This document shows, piece by piece, positions 24,777-32,337 of a stretch of DNA of 33,121 bases. This stretch comes from Nitrosomonas sp. (GTDB lineage: Bacteria; Pseudomonadota; Gammaproteobacteria; Burkholderiales; Nitrosomonadaceae): contig JAJFJG010000167.1 in NCBI GenBank assembly GCA_021774265.1, positions 1-33,121 of the forward strand. The letters run 5' to 3'. Both the position numbers and the translations under genes were made by a program. The stretch's first letter is position 1. Each line of letters starts with the position of its first letter. The notes under the pieces are model-generated. The model had not been told where the DNA came from and did not search any database. It worked only from the letters and a program-made list of their open reading frames with translations.

Positions 24777-24808
24777 TTGCTTGTTTTGCTTGTTTTGCTT
24801 GTTATAAT
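24777..24808 (+). repeat. Three tandem 9-bp repeats (TTGCTTGTT) leading into a -10 box
   Basis: Three exact copies of TTGCTTGTT occupy 24777-24803. The last base of the array is the first of TATAAT (24803-24808), preceded by TGT so that it reads as an extended -10 (TGNTATAAT). Each repeat carries a TTG-starting hexamer, and TTGTTT at 24781-24786 stands 16 bp upstream of the -10. Slippage in the repeats would shift the -35 spacing. Confidence 0.5.
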
Positions 24809-24859
24809 GGAATTAGCCAACTAGTTGATAGTAAAATATTTGTGTTTAAATCGTGTTTA

Positions 24860-24887
24860 TTGGCATAATATTTGCTTATTGTATAAT
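24860..24887 (+). promoter_or_regulatory. Candidate sigma-70 promoter in the gene desert
   Basis: TTGGCA (24860-24865, five of six consensus bases) and TATAAT (24882-24887) are spaced by 16 bp. Transcription would begin near 24894, about 650 bases before the next gene, and would first transcribe the hairpin at 24918-24947. Confidence 0.5.
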
Positions 24888-25547
24888 AGAGCTAAGATCA
24901 GCAGTTTTCTTTGGTTGTTGGCTGGTGTTTTAATAACATTTAGCCAATGGTTAATTAAATAGACGTAGAACGACTTCACCCAATTAAGCTCTACAAGCGG
25001 CTCCTCTACCTGCTTAGTTGATCATAACGATTGTCAAGATCAAAAACCTGGTTGCATAATCAGATATTATATTAGGGAGAATAATTCTAATATTGTACAT
25101 TTATAACAGTGTGTTATTCTAACTTAACTAAAAAAACAACACTTTTCTCTGTACTGCTTCATTTTGTAACTTGAATTCTTATAGGCTCTTTTTATATAAA
25201 AATAAGCAGATTGCTTATAGTCGAAGAACAAATTTTTTTATAAAGTGAAATGAATTATTATTTGCCTTATAAAGCTTGCAAAGTGAAGTGAGTTTTTAAC
25301 AATTTAATTTTTAGCAATTTCGGTGCAAATGAATCAGTTGGCTATAGTTGTTGTTTTTGCGGAGTTATCGATTTTTAGAGATGTCCTTAAGGCAATTGTG
25401 CCAGTTCCTAGTAGTTTTTATAAGATTCCCTGGCTCTATATTGAGTTTTAAGATTAGAGCGGCCTTTTATTAGAGTCATTCTTTTTTTACCTCTGGCTAG
25501 CTACCAGTGCATGACCTTATCTTTTAATTTTTAATAGGACTCATAGC

Positions 25548-25910
25548 ATGAAAACAAAATTTAAAATAATATTGATACTCTTCGTAATGTTCTCACTGTC
25601 ACCAAAACTGGCAATAGCACATGAGTATCCTGCTCAAGTAGGCGAAAAACTTGGGAGTGGAATTGCCAACGTAGTCACAGGCGTTATAGAAATACCTAAG
25701 ACCATGATGATAACCGGTCGTCGTGAAGGTACTACTTATGGTATGACAGCCGGATTTTTTACCGGCATTGTACATATGGTAGGACGTACCTTAATTGGCG
25801 CTGTTGACATCGCAACATTTATGGTCCCCACCACGCCTATGGTTAAGCCGCCTTTTATTTGGGATGATTTTCACCGGGAAACTTCTTATGAACTCTGGAA
25901 AATGCGTTAG
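25548..25910 (+). CDS. TIGR04073 family (exosortase system-associated) protein
   Basis: The 120-residue product has a signal peptide (MKTKFKIILILFVMFSLSPKLAIA, cleavage after residue 24). The mature part is EKLGSGIANVVTGVIEIPKT, then a glycine-rich hydrophobic segment GMTAGFFTGIVHMVGRTLIGAVDIATF, ending PFIWDDFHRETSYELW. This pattern matches the TIGR04073 family, named for its association with exosortase/PEP-CTERM loci. No exosortase or PEP-CTERM protein is in this window. Its biochemical role is unknown. AGGACT precedes the ATG by about 6 bases. The next gene starts about 110 bp downstream and also encodes an exported protein. Confidence 0.8.
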   Translation: MKTKFKIILILFVMFSLSPKLAIAHEYPAQVGEKLGSGIANVVTGVIEIPKTMMITGRREGTTYGMTAGFFTGIVHMVGRTLIGAVDIATFMVPTTPMVKPPFIWDDFHRETSYELWKMR

Positions 25911-26018
25911 GGGCGCCTTTAAAAATTACATATTTCGCTAGTAATATTCTGTAACTAATTGTTTAATTGATAGCTTTGTTGCCGTAAATTGAATTCTTAG
26001 AGGTGCCCATAATAAATA

Positions 26019-26936
26019 ATGATGAGTTTAGCAAAATTATTGAAATTATTAGTGTTGATGTTTGGTGTGGTATTAAATACTGACATCATAGCTGATAATA
26101 GCAAGTTTTCAGTAGATATTTCTGAGTTAAATATGGTGTCTGAAGGTGCCAATGCTTTGTATATGTTGGCGGTTCAATATGAACATGCAGAAGGAATTCC
26201 ACAAGACAAACAAGAAGCTGCTGAGCTATATTGCCAAGCAGCAAAACTGGGTCATGCTGAGGCGCAATATGCACTTGGATGGATGTATGCAAATGGGCGT
26301 GGTGTCCCAAGAGACGACGGAATTGCGGCGAAGTTATTCGCGATGGCAGCTGAACAAGGTCATGTACATGCTCAAAATATGATGCGCTATATCCGTGTTT
26401 CGTCAGAATCGGAATTTCCTATTTGTTTGCTGATCAATGCCAATGATTATAATTTAGAGCCTGACTACTGGCTTAAGCTTACGGGTGACAGTATATATAG
26501 ATTGGTCAATAAGTTAGCGCCCCAATATGATGTTGATCCTGAATTAGTGTTTGCTATTATTTCAGTTGAGTCTGCATTTAATGTGCAAGCGGTTTCACCT
26601 AAAAATGCGCAAGGTTTGATGCAGCTTATCCCGGAAACAGCAGAGCGATTTCAAGTTAAAGATGTGTTTGATGCGGAAGAGAATCTTCGAGGAGGTATGT
26701 CCTACCTACGTTGGTTGTTGGCATTCTTTAAAGGTGATGTAACCCTTGTTGCGGCAGCCTATAATGCAGGAGAAGGTGCGGTAGAAAGACATCAAGGTAT
26801 TCCACCCTATCCAGAAACAATAAATTATGTACAAAAGATTCAAGCTCTCTATAATAAATTAAGCCATCCTTACCAGCCTGATATCGTTCATCGTCACGCA
26901 GCAGTGATCGCATTATCTGATATAGATAATGACTGA
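26019..26936 (+). CDS. Lytic transglycosylase with Sel1 repeats
   Basis: The 305-residue protein has an N-terminal export signal (about 1-25). Two Sel1-like repeats follow at about 43-115 (YMLAVQYEHAEGIPQDKQEA, then YALGWMYANGRGVPRDDG). A C-terminal SLT (goose-lysozyme-like) domain spans about 160-275. The catalytic Glu is Glu184 in ISVESAF, followed by SPKNAQGLMQLIPETAERF and the AAYNAGEGAV block typical of MltC/Slt-type enzymes. It would cleave peptidoglycan glycan strands to 1,6-anhydromuropeptides in the periplasm. The Sel1 repeats probably serve protein contacts. Two adjacent ATGs (26019, 26022) can serve as start, with AGAGG about 15 bases upstream. Genes on both sides also encode exported proteins. 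Confidence 0.9.
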   Translation: MMSLAKLLKLLVLMFGVVLNTDIIADNSKFSVDISELNMVSEGANALYMLAVQYEHAEGIPQDKQEAAELYCQAAKLGHAEAQYALGWMYANGRGVPRDDGIAAKLFAMAAEQGHVHAQNMMRYIRVSSESEFPICLLINANDYNLEPDYWLKLTGDSIYRLVNKLAPQYDVDPELVFAIISVESAFNVQAVSPKNAQGLMQLIPETAERFQVKDVFDAEENLRGGMSYLRWLLAFFKGDVTLVAAAYNAGEGAVERHQGIPPYPETINYVQKIQALYNKLSHPYQPDIVHRHAAVIALSDIDND

Positions 26937-26991
26937 TTGCTCAATTTACGATATACATCATCTATTCTACTAACTAAGAAATAGGTGGTTT

Positions 26992-27732
26992 GTGCTATAT
27001 CTGCGCTATGTTTGTATTTATGTTGGAATCATTATCGTATGCTTGACCGTATTTATTGACCAAGCTGAAGCGAAGAGTTGGCGTACTGCCAGTCGTGAAT
27101 CTGCTGGAATAGCACCTGATCCTGCAGTAACACCCGAGGCGATCATTCAGGTTTATGGTGCGCGTGCTTATAGTTGGCGTGGTTATTTTGGTATTCATAC
27201 CTGGATAGCAGTTAAGCCCTCATATGCGACTGCCTTTACGGTTTATGAAGTTATTGGCTGGAGGCTGCGACGGAATCGACGGGTGTTGGTTAGTCATAAC
27301 AATCCGCCGGATAGCCGTTGGTTTGGGAGCATGCCTGAAGTACTGGCTGATAAACGGGGAGGAGGGGTTGATGAGTTGATAATACGTATTGAAAAAGCGG
27401 CGCGTGATTACCCTTATAAGAGAACATACTCTGTATGGCCCGGCCCAAATTCAAATACATTCACTGCCTGGGTTTCACGATCCGTTCCTGAGCTTGAGTT
27501 AGATCTGCCACCAACGGCAATTGGGAAAGATTTCTTAGGGCATCAGTTATTTGATTCAGCACCCAGTGGGCATGGTTTTCAGCTATCATTATATGGAATG
27601 CTAGGTATTTTGGTCAGCCAAGTTGAAGGTGTTGAACTCAACCTTTTGGGCCTTACCTTTGGTATTGACCCAACTCCAATGGCGATTAAACTACCTATAG
27701 TAGGACGCGTCAGTTTGACTTCACAAAATTAA
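26992..27732 (+). CDS. DUF3750 domain protein, exported
   Basis: The 246-residue product starts with a signal peptide or anchor (LRYVCIYVGIIIVCLTVFIDQAEA, possible cleavage after residue 27). It continues with ARAYSWRGYFGIHTWIAVKP, YPYKRTYSVWPGPNSNTFTAWV and PTAIGKDFLG, a series I recognise as the DUF3750 family. The conserved His-Thr-Trp and Asn-Ser-Asn-Thr segments suggest an enzymatic pocket, and the order His...Asn-Thr-Phe recalls NlpC-type folds, but that is a guess. The start is GTG at 26992 with AGGTGG just upstream. It is 55 bp after the transglycosylase gene, so the two may be cotranscribed and share a role in the envelope. Confidence 0.75.
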   Translation: MLYLRYVCIYVGIIIVCLTVFIDQAEAKSWRTASRESAGIAPDPAVTPEAIIQVYGARAYSWRGYFGIHTWIAVKPSYATAFTVYEVIGWRLRRNRRVLVSHNNPPDSRWFGSMPEVLADKRGGGVDELIIRIEKAARDYPYKRTYSVWPGPNSNTFTAWVSRSVPELELDLPPTAIGKDFLGHQLFDSAPSGHGFQLSLYGMLGILVSQVEGVELNLLGLTFGIDPTPMAIKLPIVGRVSLTSQN

Positions 27733-27790
27733 AAAATACTGACCGCCAATGGAATAAACGTTAGACGCTTGGTTTTCGGAGTGTATTTAA

Positions 27791-27819
27791 TTGATAATTA
27801 TTCTTATTCGTATTATAGT
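27791..27819 (+). promoter_or_regulatory. Promoter overlapping a Fur-box-like site before the iron transporter
   Basis: TTGATA (27791-27796) and TATAGT (27814-27819) are each one base from consensus and 17 bp apart. The stretch TGATAAT-T-ATTCTTA (27792-27806) matches the 7-1-7 Fur consensus TGATAAT-N-ATTATCA at 12 of 14 positions and covers the -35 and spacer. Iron-loaded Fur would therefore block this promoter. The site lies about 55-80 bases before the binding-protein gene. Confidence 0.65.
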
Positions 27820-27872
27820 TATAGGTTAATTTTGATTGTTTTTTTATATTTCTTGTACTCGGAAATTTAGTA

Positions 27873-28886
27873 ATGTTAAAACGTAAAGCTAGTCACGTCC
27901 TTGCAGCTCTGTTTTTCTTTAATTCATTCTTTGCCATTAATACGGCTTATGCGGAGCAGGTGGTTGTTTATTCGGCAAGAATAGAGCAATTGATAAAGCC
28001 CATGTTTGATGCGTTTACTAAAGATACCGGGATTCGGGTGAGGTATACGACTGATAAAGAAGGCGCTTTACTTGCTCGGCTCAAAGCAGAAGGAAAAAAT
28101 ACACCGGCGGATATGCTGATTACAGCAGACGCGGGTAATTTGTGGGAAGCTGCACGTGCTGGACTCTTAATGTCGGTCAATTCAGAAGTGTTATCAAAAA
28201 ATATTCCTGCACATTTGCGAGATCCTGAAAATGCATGGTTTGGTTTGTCTGTTCGTGCCCGAACAATAGTTTATAACACCAGGAAAGTAGACCCAACTGA
28301 TCTTTCGACATATGAAGACTTGGCTGATGCGAAGTGGGAAAAGCGCTTGTGTTTGCGTACATCTAAAAAAGTCTATAACCAGTCATTAGTGGCCATGATG
28401 ATTGCTGAGCATGGTGAAGCGGAAAGTGAAAAAGTTGTACGGGGCTGGATTGCAAATCTTGCTACAGATCCTTTGTCTGATGATACGCGTGCCATGGAGT
28501 TTGTGGCGGCGGGGCGTTGTGATGTGACGTTGGTGAATACCTATTATTATGGTCGCTTGATGAAAAAAGATCCTAATCTGCCATTAGCCATTTTCTGGCC
28601 CAATCAGAACAATAGTGGTGTTCACGTTAATATTTCTGGTGCTGGTATTACTCGACACAGTAAAAATGAAAAAGCAGCGATTAAGCTATTGGAATATTTA
28701 TCATCTAAGAAAGCACAAAATCTGTTTGCCGATGTCAATATGGAATACCCAGTCAATCCAGAAATAGAGCCTGATCCAGTGGTTGCTGCCTGGGGAAGTT
28801 TTAAACAAAACCCGATGAATATAGTTAAAGCAGGTGAGCTTCAAACCACGGCGGTAAAACTCATGGATCGTGCAGGCTATCGGTAG
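27873..28886 (+). CDS. Ferric-iron ABC transporter, periplasmic binding protein
   Basis: The 337-residue protein has a signal peptide ending in NTAYA (residue 27). The mature part begins EQVVVYSARIEQLIKPMFDAFTKDTGI, typical of FbpA/FutA-type class II binding proteins. The tyrosine cluster Tyr224-Tyr225-Tyr226 in VNTYYYGRL is the usual ferric-iron ligand site. DMLITADAGNLWEAARAGLL and NISGAGITRHSKN are family blocks. It would carry Fe3+ to the permease encoded 9 bp downstream. A Fur-box-like site overlaps the promoter, which supports an iron role over thiamine or phosphonate homologues. The symbol could be fbpA, afuA or futA, so I leave it open. Confidence 0.93.
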   Translation: MLKRKASHVLAALFFFNSFFAINTAYAEQVVVYSARIEQLIKPMFDAFTKDTGIRVRYTTDKEGALLARLKAEGKNTPADMLITADAGNLWEAARAGLLMSVNSEVLSKNIPAHLRDPENAWFGLSVRARTIVYNTRKVDPTDLSTYEDLADAKWEKRLCLRTSKKVYNQSLVAMMIAEHGEAESEKVVRGWIANLATDPLSDDTRAMEFVAAGRCDVTLVNTYYYGRLMKKDPNLPLAIFWPNQNNSGVHVNISGAGITRHSKNEKAAIKLLEYLSSKKAQNLFADVNMEYPVNPEIEPDPVVAAWGSFKQNPMNIVKAGELQTTAVKLMDRAGYR

Positions 28887-28895
28887 TAATGTACG

Positions 28896-30593
28896 GTGAA
28901 TGATGAGTCATTTGGAATAACGACAAAGAACAAATCGGTAAATCTAGATTTTCCCCATAACATCTTATCTAATCGTTATAGAAGAGTAACCGGCTGGCGT
29001 TTAGTTGCTTTTTTTGTTGCGGCCCTTGTATTAATACCCATTGGTGTTGTCTTCTCATCTTTTTTCTCTCCAGAGACTGATATTTGGCTACATCTTGTAG
29101 AAACAACGCTGCTGGGTTTACTGATTAATACATTTTGGTTGTCGCTGGGAGTTGTTGTTGGAACAACGCTACTGGGTGTGAGTCTTGCTTGGTTTACTGC
29201 TGTATATGAGTTTCCAGGCCGACGATTCTTTTCTTGGGCGTTGTTACTGCCATTTGCGATTCCAGCTTATGTCACAGCATTTGTAGCATTGGGTATTTTT
29301 GATTTTACTGGCCCAGTTCAAACAACGCTACGCACTTGGTTTGATTCAGATGTACCTTGGTTTCCTGATATACGAGGGAGATTGGGTGTCATCATTGTCA
29401 TGACATTGGCATTTTACCCCTATGTATATTTGCTAGCACGAAATGCTTTTCTTACTCAAGGTAAACGTTCATTAGAAGCTGCTCAATCACTGGGTCTAAA
29501 TCGTCGGCAAGGTTTTTTTCGCGTTGCCTTGCCCATGGCGCGTCCTTGGATTGCTGGCGGAGTTATGTTGGCATTAATGGAAACATTGGCTGATTTTGGT
29601 ACGGTTTCAGTGTTTAATTACGACACTTTTACCACTGCTATTTATAAAGCGTGGTTTAGCATGTTCTCGTTATCTGCTGCTTCTCAACTAGCGTCTCTTC
29701 TAATTATTATCGTTTTCATTGTGATTTTTTTAGAGCAACAATTTCGCTCGCGTATTCGTTATGCGGAGACTAAAATAAGTCAGCATGCTGATCGAATTAA
29801 ATTAACTGGTTGGCATACTTGGGCAGTTACGGGCTTAATTCTATTTGTGCTTTTTTTTGCATTTATCTTGCCAGTTTCGCAATTGAGTTTTTGGGTTGTA
29901 AATTCATATACGCATGACTTTGATAAGCAGCGTTATTTGGAGTTTCTCTGGCATTCTTTATCATTATCTGGATTGGCTGCATTTTTAACCTGTGTGGTTG
30001 CGGTTTTAATGGTTTATTCTGTACGTCGTCATCCTGATGGTATGACACGCTCGGCGGTGCGAGTAGCGACACTTGGCTATGCATTGCCTGGTTCTGTGTT
30101 AGCAGTAGGTATATTTATTCCAATCGCTTGGCTAGATGGCCAATTGAGCGGCTGGGCGATGCAACTATTTGGAGTTGAAACAGGGATGTTGATTCAGGGC
30201 ACGTTGGTAACCATGCTCATCGCATATTTAACGCGTTTTTTGGCAGTAAGTCACTTTCCTATTGATAGCGCAATGCAGCGTGTGACGCGTAGTATTGATG
30301 AGGCCGCTATGGGGTTGGGTCTGAGCGGTTGGTCTATTTTACAAAAAGTGCATTTACCAGTTTTAAGAACGGGTATTTTTACAGCTGCCACTTTAGTCTT
30401 TGTGGATGTAATGAAGGAAATGCCCATCACGCTTATGACGCGGCCTTTTGGTTGGGATACGTTGGCCGTTAGAATTTTCGAGATGACATCTGAGGGTGAG
30501 TGGGAACAGGCTGCTCTGCCGGCTATAACGCTTGTACTAGCTGGGTTGATTCCTATTATTTTATTTATGCGCCAAACTGAAAAAACATCATGA
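28896..30593 (+). CDS. Ferric-iron ABC transporter, fused permease
   Basis: The 565-residue inner-membrane protein holds two permease halves in one chain, about 12 hydrophobic segments in total. Each half has an EAA coupling loop for the ATPase: EAAQSLGLNRRQGFFRVALP (about 200) and EAAMGLGLSGWSILQKVHLP (about 470). This double-permease design is typical of FbpB/AfuB/HitB iron transporters. The start is GTG at 28896, because the upstream ATG (28890) runs into a stop after four codons. Its last four bases (ATGA) overlap the start of the ATPase gene, so translation is coupled. It forms the channel between the binding protein and the ATPase. Confidence 0.94.
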   Translation: MNDESFGITTKNKSVNLDFPHNILSNRYRRVTGWRLVAFFVAALVLIPIGVVFSSFFSPETDIWLHLVETTLLGLLINTFWLSLGVVVGTTLLGVSLAWFTAVYEFPGRRFFSWALLLPFAIPAYVTAFVALGIFDFTGPVQTTLRTWFDSDVPWFPDIRGRLGVIIVMTLAFYPYVYLLARNAFLTQGKRSLEAAQSLGLNRRQGFFRVALPMARPWIAGGVMLALMETLADFGTVSVFNYDTFTTAIYKAWFSMFSLSAASQLASLLIIIVFIVIFLEQQFRSRIRYAETKISQHADRIKLTGWHTWAVTGLILFVLFFAFILPVSQLSFWVVNSYTHDFDKQRYLEFLWHSLSLSGLAAFLTCVVAVLMVYSVRRHPDGMTRSAVRVATLGYALPGSVLAVGIFIPIAWLDGQLSGWAMQLFGVETGMLIQGTLVTMLIAYLTRFLAVSHFPIDSAMQRVTRSIDEAAMGLGLSGWSILQKVHLPVLRTGIFTAATLVFVDVMKEMPITLMTRPFGWDTLAVRIFEMTSEGEWEQAALPAITLVLAGLIPIILFMRQTEKTS

Positions 30594-31654
30594 GCATACC
30601 ATTACTAAAACTTGAGAATATTAGACATAGTTATGGTGAGCAAACCGTGGTTAATGATTTGTCTTTGATACTTGAGAAAGGTGAGATTGGTTGTTTATTG
30701 GGCCCTAGTGGATGTGGAAAAACAACAGTATTACGATGTATCGCAGGCTTTGAGCCAGTTGTGTCAGGTGAAATATTAATCAATGGTAATGAGGTAAGTA
30801 ATGCTGTTTTTTCTGTACCGCCTGATAAACGCAGAATAGGCATGGTTTTTCAAGATTATGCATTATTTCCACATCTTGATATTACTGCTAATATTAATTT
30901 CGGACTACATCAATTAGCTAAAGTAGAACGACGATCACGTGTAGATGAATTACTGCAAACAGTGGGTTTAATTGATGTCGCCAAGAAATTTCCTCATGAG
31001 CTTTCTGGAGGTCAGCAACAACGGGTGGCATTAGCTCGTGCTTTGGCTCCTAGACCGGATTTGCTTTTGCTAGATGAGCCTTTTTCTAATCTTGATGTAA
31101 ACTTACGCGAACGTTTGAGTATAGAAGTGCGTGAAATTCTTAAGAACCAAGAAACCACAGCTATCCTAGTAACACATGATCAACATGAAGCATTTACATT
31201 GGCAGACCAAATTGGCGTCATGAATCAAGGCGAGATTCAACAATGGGACACGGCTTATAATCTATATCATCGTCCTGCTAGTCGCTTTGTAGCTAACTTT
31301 ATCGGCCAAGGTGTATTTCTTCCTGGTAAAGTGCTTGAATCATTTCAAATAAAAATTGAATTGGGTGTATTAACTGGGAATATTCATCAAGAAAGGCAAG
31401 AGATTCTAGAGCTGTACGATCAGGGTTCTCAAGTAGAAGTATTATTAAGACCTGATGATATTGTGTATGATGATGCTAGCCCTTTAAAAGCTGTCGTTGA
31501 GCATAAGGCTTTTCGCGGCGCAGATATTTTATATACACTGCGTTTGGCAGGTGGTAGCATGGTGCTATCTCTGATACCTAGCCACCATAATCATGTCATT
31601 GGTGAGATAATTGGCATTCGTTTAGAAGCCGATCATGTTGTAGCATTTCGTTAG
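30590..31654 (+). CDS. Ferric-iron ABC transporter, ATPase
   Basis: The 354-residue protein has Walker A GPSGCGKTT (38-46), Q-loop Gln88, signature LSGGQQQRVALARA (138-151), Walker B LLLLDEP with Asp162/Glu163, D-loop, and switch His196 in VTHDQHE. A C-terminal TOBE-like regulatory domain fills about 235-354 (EVLLRPDDIVYDD). This is the FbpC/PotA-type layout. It drives import through the fused permease encoded upstream, whose stop overlaps its start by four bases. No further gene follows in the operon: a 207-bp gap separates it from trxA. Confidence 0.94.
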   Translation: MSIPLLKLENIRHSYGEQTVVNDLSLILEKGEIGCLLGPSGCGKTTVLRCIAGFEPVVSGEILINGNEVSNAVFSVPPDKRRIGMVFQDYALFPHLDITANINFGLHQLAKVERRSRVDELLQTVGLIDVAKKFPHELSGGQQQRVALARALAPRPDLLLLDEPFSNLDVNLRERLSIEVREILKNQETTAILVTHDQHEAFTLADQIGVMNQGEIQQWDTAYNLYHRPASRFVANFIGQGVFLPGKVLESFQIKIELGVLTGNIHQERQEILELYDQGSQVEVLLRPDDIVYDDASPLKAVVEHKAFRGADILYTLRLAGGSMVLSLIPSHHNHVIGEIIGIRLEADHVVAFR

Positions 31655-31861
31655 AAAATCTTAGAAATTTGAGTCTTTATTGTTAAAATAAGAAGTTTTG
31701 AAGCATTGCCACTTTCCTTTTGTTAATTTTTTCTATAGCATAGCGGTGATCACTATTTTAAAAATCCCACGATACAACTTAATCAACAGTCTTTAACCCA
31801 ATTAGCCAGCATTTTTCGGGGCTGAATTAATATCTATTATCAGATTAATTAAGAGGAACAT

Positions 31862-32188
31862 ATGAGTCAGCATATTCATTACGTTACAGATGCGACATTT
31901 GACGCAGAAGTTTTACAATCAACCGTACCTGTTTTAGTCGATTATTGGGCGGAGTGGTGTGGGCCATGCAAGCAGATTGCGCCGATATTGGATGAAATCT
32001 CTAGTGAGTACGGTGACCGTCTAAGAATAGCTAAACTTAATATTGATGAAAATCAAGTAACGCCTCCGAAATATGGTATTCGTGGTATTCCTACATTAAT
32101 GTTGTTTAAAGGTGGTAATATCGAAGCAACCAAAGTTGGTGCGCTTTCAAAATCACAATTAACAGCATTTATTGACAGTCATCTGTAA
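31862..32188 (+). CDS. trxA: Thioredoxin
   Basis: The 108-residue cytoplasmic redox protein has the active site WCGPC with Cys33 and Cys36, the buried Asp27 in VDYWAEW, and the cis-proline block [11 protein letters not shown] with Pro77. Length and motif spacing are those of thioredoxin 1 (E. coli TrxA, 109 residues). It reduces disulphides in ribonucleotide reductase and other partners with thioredoxin reductase. AGAGGA (about 31853-31858) precedes the ATG. As in E. coli and many relatives, rho follows directly, and a terminator-like hairpin lies between them. Confidence 0.97.
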   Translation: MSQHIHYVTDATFDAEVLQSTVPVLVDYWAEWCGPCKQIAPILDEISSEYGDRLRIAKLNIDENQVTPPKYGIRGIPTLMLFKGGNIEATKVGALSKSQLTAFIDSHL

Positions 32189-32225
32189 TCAAATTGTTTA
32201 ACAGGTGATTGATTTTATTCTTTTT
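32179..32225 (+). terminator. Terminator-like hairpin after trxA
   Basis: TCATCTGT (32179-32186) pairs with ACAGGTGA (32201-32208), with one G-T pair, around a 14-base loop. The T-rich TTGATTTTATTCTTTTT follows. The 5' arm overlaps the last codons of trxA. The loop is long and the T-run interrupted, so termination is probably partial. Confidence 0.45.
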
Positions 32226-32337
32226 GTAGCTAGTATAAAGGCGTGCTATCTGATTATTCAGCCAGAAACGTCGATTACCCTTCCAGTCCTTTCATTATTC
32301 ATTTTCCTTTTTTATTATCCTACCCACGAGCTTTTTC
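32226..32337 (+). promoter_or_regulatory. Pyrimidine-rich, G-poor leader of rho
   Basis: From about 32266 to 32337 the leader is rich in C and T and poor in G (for example ACCCTTCCAGTCCTTTC and CCTACCC). This is the composition of a Rho-utilisation site. The E. coli rho gene is known to be autoregulated by Rho-dependent termination in its leader, so a similar control is inferred here from composition and position only. Confidence 0.35.

Larger units (their letters stand above)
24641..25547. other. AT-rich gene desert with promoter-like sites
   Basis: I find no coding frame in these roughly 900 bases. It holds a weak terminator, three tandem 9-bp repeats abutting a TATAAT, a second promoter-like pair (24860-24887), a compound hairpin near 24918-24947 (TTGGCT with AGCCAA), and a 7-bp inverted repeat ATATTAG/CTAATAT (25069-25093). 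It may express an untranslated RNA or carry the distant promoter of the gene at 25548. Confidence 0.4.

Noticed and set aside
24777-24803. CRISPR-like repeats
   Set aside because: The 9-bp units are directly contiguous with no spacers, and no cas gene is present anywhere in the window.
25069-25093. Terminator in the gene desert (ATATTAG/CTAATAT)
   Set aside because: The stem is only A-T rich with no T-run after it, so it is too unstable to call a terminator; recorded only as an inverted repeat.
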